From Candidatus Nitrospira kreftii (GTDB lineage: Bacteria; Nitrospirota; Nitrospiria; Nitrospirales; Nitrospiraceae), in NCBI GenBank assembly GCA_014058405.1, contig CP047423.1, positions 744,001 to 808,000 of the forward strand: a DNA stretch of 64,000 nucleotides, read 5' to 3'. Below, one piece after another: positions 62,140-64,000 of the stretch. The stretch's first letter is position 1. The number at the start of each line of letters is the position of its first letter. The position numbers and the translations under genes are program-made. The notes beneath the pieces are model-generated. The model did not search any database and was not told the DNA's origin. It saw only the letters and a list, made by a program, of their open reading frames with translations.

Positions 62140-64000
62140 TTAAAGCGAGGAGGAGAGGGATGAGCTTTCCGGGTACGAGCGGTACGGACTCGCTCCTTTC
62201 TCGCCGTACATTTCATAGACATGCTCGAATACCGCTGAGCATTTCTGTTTGTACAAATCAGGATTGTAGGCTCGTGGAAGGCCTTGATCCAGCAGATCTT
62301 CAATGGCCAGCTTCACGCGTGAACGAGCGGAGACGGTCTGTCGCCAATTCAGCACGAGCAGCTGTTTCAGTTTATCCAGTAGGTCTTTGGCCACCTTCTT
62401 GAGTTCGGCTCGCTCGGCAGCACTCAATTCCGGGGCAGGACGAGTGAGGATATCAAAGATTACCAATTCCTCTTCAGTGAGGTTCTCCCGGACATGCCGT
62501 TCATGCTCGTCGTTCAAACTACGGCTGAGCGCCAGGAGCTCCCTGAAGAGTTCGTCAATATTCCGACTGCCGGCGTTGTAGGATTCAATCAGTTCTTCGA
62601 ACTTGCTGAGGTAGTCGGCTCTGGTCCGGTTCAGGCGAACGAGCTTGTTCAGTTGAGCGCGGATCGCCGCTTTGAGTTGTTCCAGGTCGATATTCTTAGT
62701 CCTGGACTTCCCAAAGCGTTTTGCCAACGCCTCGAAGTCGATCTTCGTCAGATCGATGATTCCATGGCCGGTTCTTTCCTGAGGAATGTGAAACCCATCC
62801 GCAGCGACGGACGCATCCAAAATCGTATTAAGATCGACCATCACGGCTGAAATATCTGCCGGTCCCTCGCCCGTTCGTTCACGAATGCTTTCGGCAATAG
62901 TCGCCAGGCAGGCCACGCGGGACGTGAATTCCAACACAGATGGATCGGGCTTCACAGCCTGAAAGAGCACTCGCACCCATCCCTCCTGGCCCAGAAAGTC
63001 TTTGCGGAGAGGGTCGGGAGAGATCAGGCATTCAACCGCCTCGGCAATCTTCGTCAGCCGGTCAAGACTCCCCGCCGGAGTCTGCTCAATTTCTCTGAGA
63101 TTGACGCCATGAGCCAGGCAGAAGGCTTCGGTCTCCGTGATCGCCTGGCGCAGGTTTTCCACGAGCTTTTGCTTGTCCCGGATAGGCTGCTCCCCGCCGC
63201 GGCCTTTGGCATAGATCGCCAGCGCCTTCTCCAACGAGGCAAAGACGTTCGCATAATCCACAATAAGGCCGCTGTGCTTGCCGGGAAACACACGATTGGC
63301 TCGGGCAATCGTCTGCATCAACGTGTGATTCCGCATCGGTTTGTCGAGATACACTGTCGAGCAGCTCGGGGCATCAAAGCCCGTCAGCCACATGGCACAG
63401 ACGAAGACCAGCCGCAATGGATCGTCCGGGTTCTTAAAATCCTCATCCAAAGTCTCGTCATTCATGCGCTTCCGATGCGGTGCGATATCGAGCCCCAGCT
63501 TCTGCATATCTGCAATTTCATTTTGGGTAGACGACACAATCAACGCCATCTCGGTGGTGCGGATCACAGCCAGCCGTGCCTTCAGTTCCAGGATGCGATC
63601 AGGGTCGGCGGCCGTCGTTCCATAAGTCCTGAGCGTAGCCAATTCCTGTTCAACTCGTTGCTCTTCCCTCTTCCAGTGCACTCGGACTTTGTTATGCATT
63701 CGAAGGGCTGTGGCCTTATCGATGGAAATGACCATGGCCTTGCCCTGAAAGCCACGTCCGAGGAAGTGCTGGACAATATCTTTGGCGATCGTCTCCAACC
63801 TGTCCTCTCGAGTGAGCAATTGATATTGCCGGCCCAGCTCACGATCCAGCCGTTTCTCCTGCTCCTCATCCAACCCCGCCGCTTCGATCAGATTGTAGAT
63901 ATCGTCATTGAGGTTCGGATTCTCCAAGCGGAGTTCCGGCGCCCGGTTTTCATAGAACAACGGGACTGTCGCGCCGTCCTCAACCGACTGCTGGAAGTCA
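62140..64000 (-). CDS. hsdR: Type I restriction endonuclease subunit R (3' part; 5' end outside window)
   Basis: About 619 residues are visible, with the frame open to the right edge, so the nuclease and first helicase motifs lie outside. The opening D-F-Q-Q-S-V-E-D-G-A-T-V-P matches HsdR just before the second RecA-like lobe. V-F-V-C-A-M-W-L-T-G-F-D-A-P and Q-T-I-A-R-A-N-R are helicase motifs V and VI. The C-terminal 300 residues bind the HsdM/HsdS complex. The subunit drives ATP-dependent DNA translocation and cleaves unmodified DNA. Partners must lie outside. Confidence 0.9.
   Translation of the reverse strand, partial: DFQQSVEDGATVPLFYENRAPELRLENPNLNDDIYNLIEAAGLDEEQEKRLDRELGRQYQLLTREDRLETIAKDIVQHFLGRGFQGKAMVISIDKATALRMHNKVRVHWKREEQRVEQELATLRTYGTTAADPDRILELKARLAVIRTTEMALIVSSTQNEIADMQKLGLDIAPHRKRMNDETLDEDFKNPDDPLRLVFVCAMWLTGFDAPSCSTVYLDKPMRNHTLMQTIARANRVFPGKHSGLIVDYANVFASLEKALAIYAKGRGGEQPIRDKQKLVENLRQAITETEAFCLAHGVNLREIEQTPAGSLDRLTKIAEAVECLISPDPLRKDFLGQEGWVRVLFQAVKPDPSVLEFTSRVACLATIAESIRERTGEGPADISAVMVDLNTILDASVAADGFHIPQERTGHGIIDLTKIDFEALAKRFGKSRTKNIDLEQLKAAIRAQLNKLVRLNRTRADYLSKFEELIESYNAGSRNIDELFRELLALSRSLNDEHERHVRENLTEEELVIFDILTRPAPELSAAERAELKKVAKDLLDKLKQLLVLNWRQTVSARSRVKLAIEDLLDQGLPRAYNPDLYKQKCSAVFEHVYEMYGEKGASPYRSYPESSSLSSSL

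Overview
The window reads as a piece of a bacterial chromosome, most likely from a Nitrospira-like member of the Nitrospirota. This is an impression from the diderm envelope genes (RlpA, lipoproteins, a TonB-like protein, an outer-membrane barrel), the gene families and the moderately high GC. No ribosomal RNA is present to prove it. About 60 genes were recognised, plus one tRNA, one intact insertion sequence, several gene remnants, one dispersed-type palindromic element and about a dozen promoter-like sites.

Layout. 1-6600: the 3' part of an AddA/UvrD-type helicase-nuclease, a small zincin, lgt, a YtxH-like protein behind a sigma-54-type promoter, and a minus-strand group of a haem-binding Tll0287-like protein, a periplasmic-binding-protein-like lipoprotein and an outer-membrane protein. 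6700-13500: tRNA-Leu(UAA), small membrane or secreted proteins, polA (with its proofreading residues lost), a DsrE-like protein, an endonuclease III and rpsU. 13500-25200: ftcD, a tusA-dsrE pair, a Rieske oxygenase, a Kef-type antiporter, a UDP-glucuronate 4-epimerase-like gene, a metallo-beta-lactamase-fold gene with a VOC gene, and hemD.

23500-31600 is the accessory, decaying part: a broken four-helix-bundle (23S intervening-sequence protein) gene, a small cysteine-rich zinc protein missed by length filters, an SDR remnant, a hybrid histidine kinase, and an IS4-family element (29284-30602) with a 9-bp target duplication that sits at the start codon of a degenerate gene.

31600-41000 is housekeeping: alcohol dehydrogenase, YceI, a TonB-like protein, tdh-kbl (threonine to glycine), then rplI-glyA-nrdR, and an unusual two-component pair whose kinase begins with an NAD(P)-binding Rossmann domain instead of a usual sensor. 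Threonine cleavage, serine hydroxymethyltransferase and the formimino-folate enzyme FtcD together suggest glycine and one-carbon traffic.

41000-50000 holds five tandem minus-strand lipoprotein genes built from about 22 copies of a 90-100-residue cadherin-like beta-sandwich repeat, the most striking accessory feature. Two share a conserved promoter, one carries an almost exact 288-bp internal duplication, and one appears to have lost a C-terminal membrane anchor by frameshift. 50000-55000 is a Gld-type ABC transporter operon (ATPase, permease, GldG-like protein, DUF4340 protein) interrupted by a palindromic intergenic repeat. 55000-64000 has RlpA, HEAT-repeat proteins, a glucan phosphorylase, an unrecognised gene and the 3' part of a type I restriction HsdR subunit running off the window.
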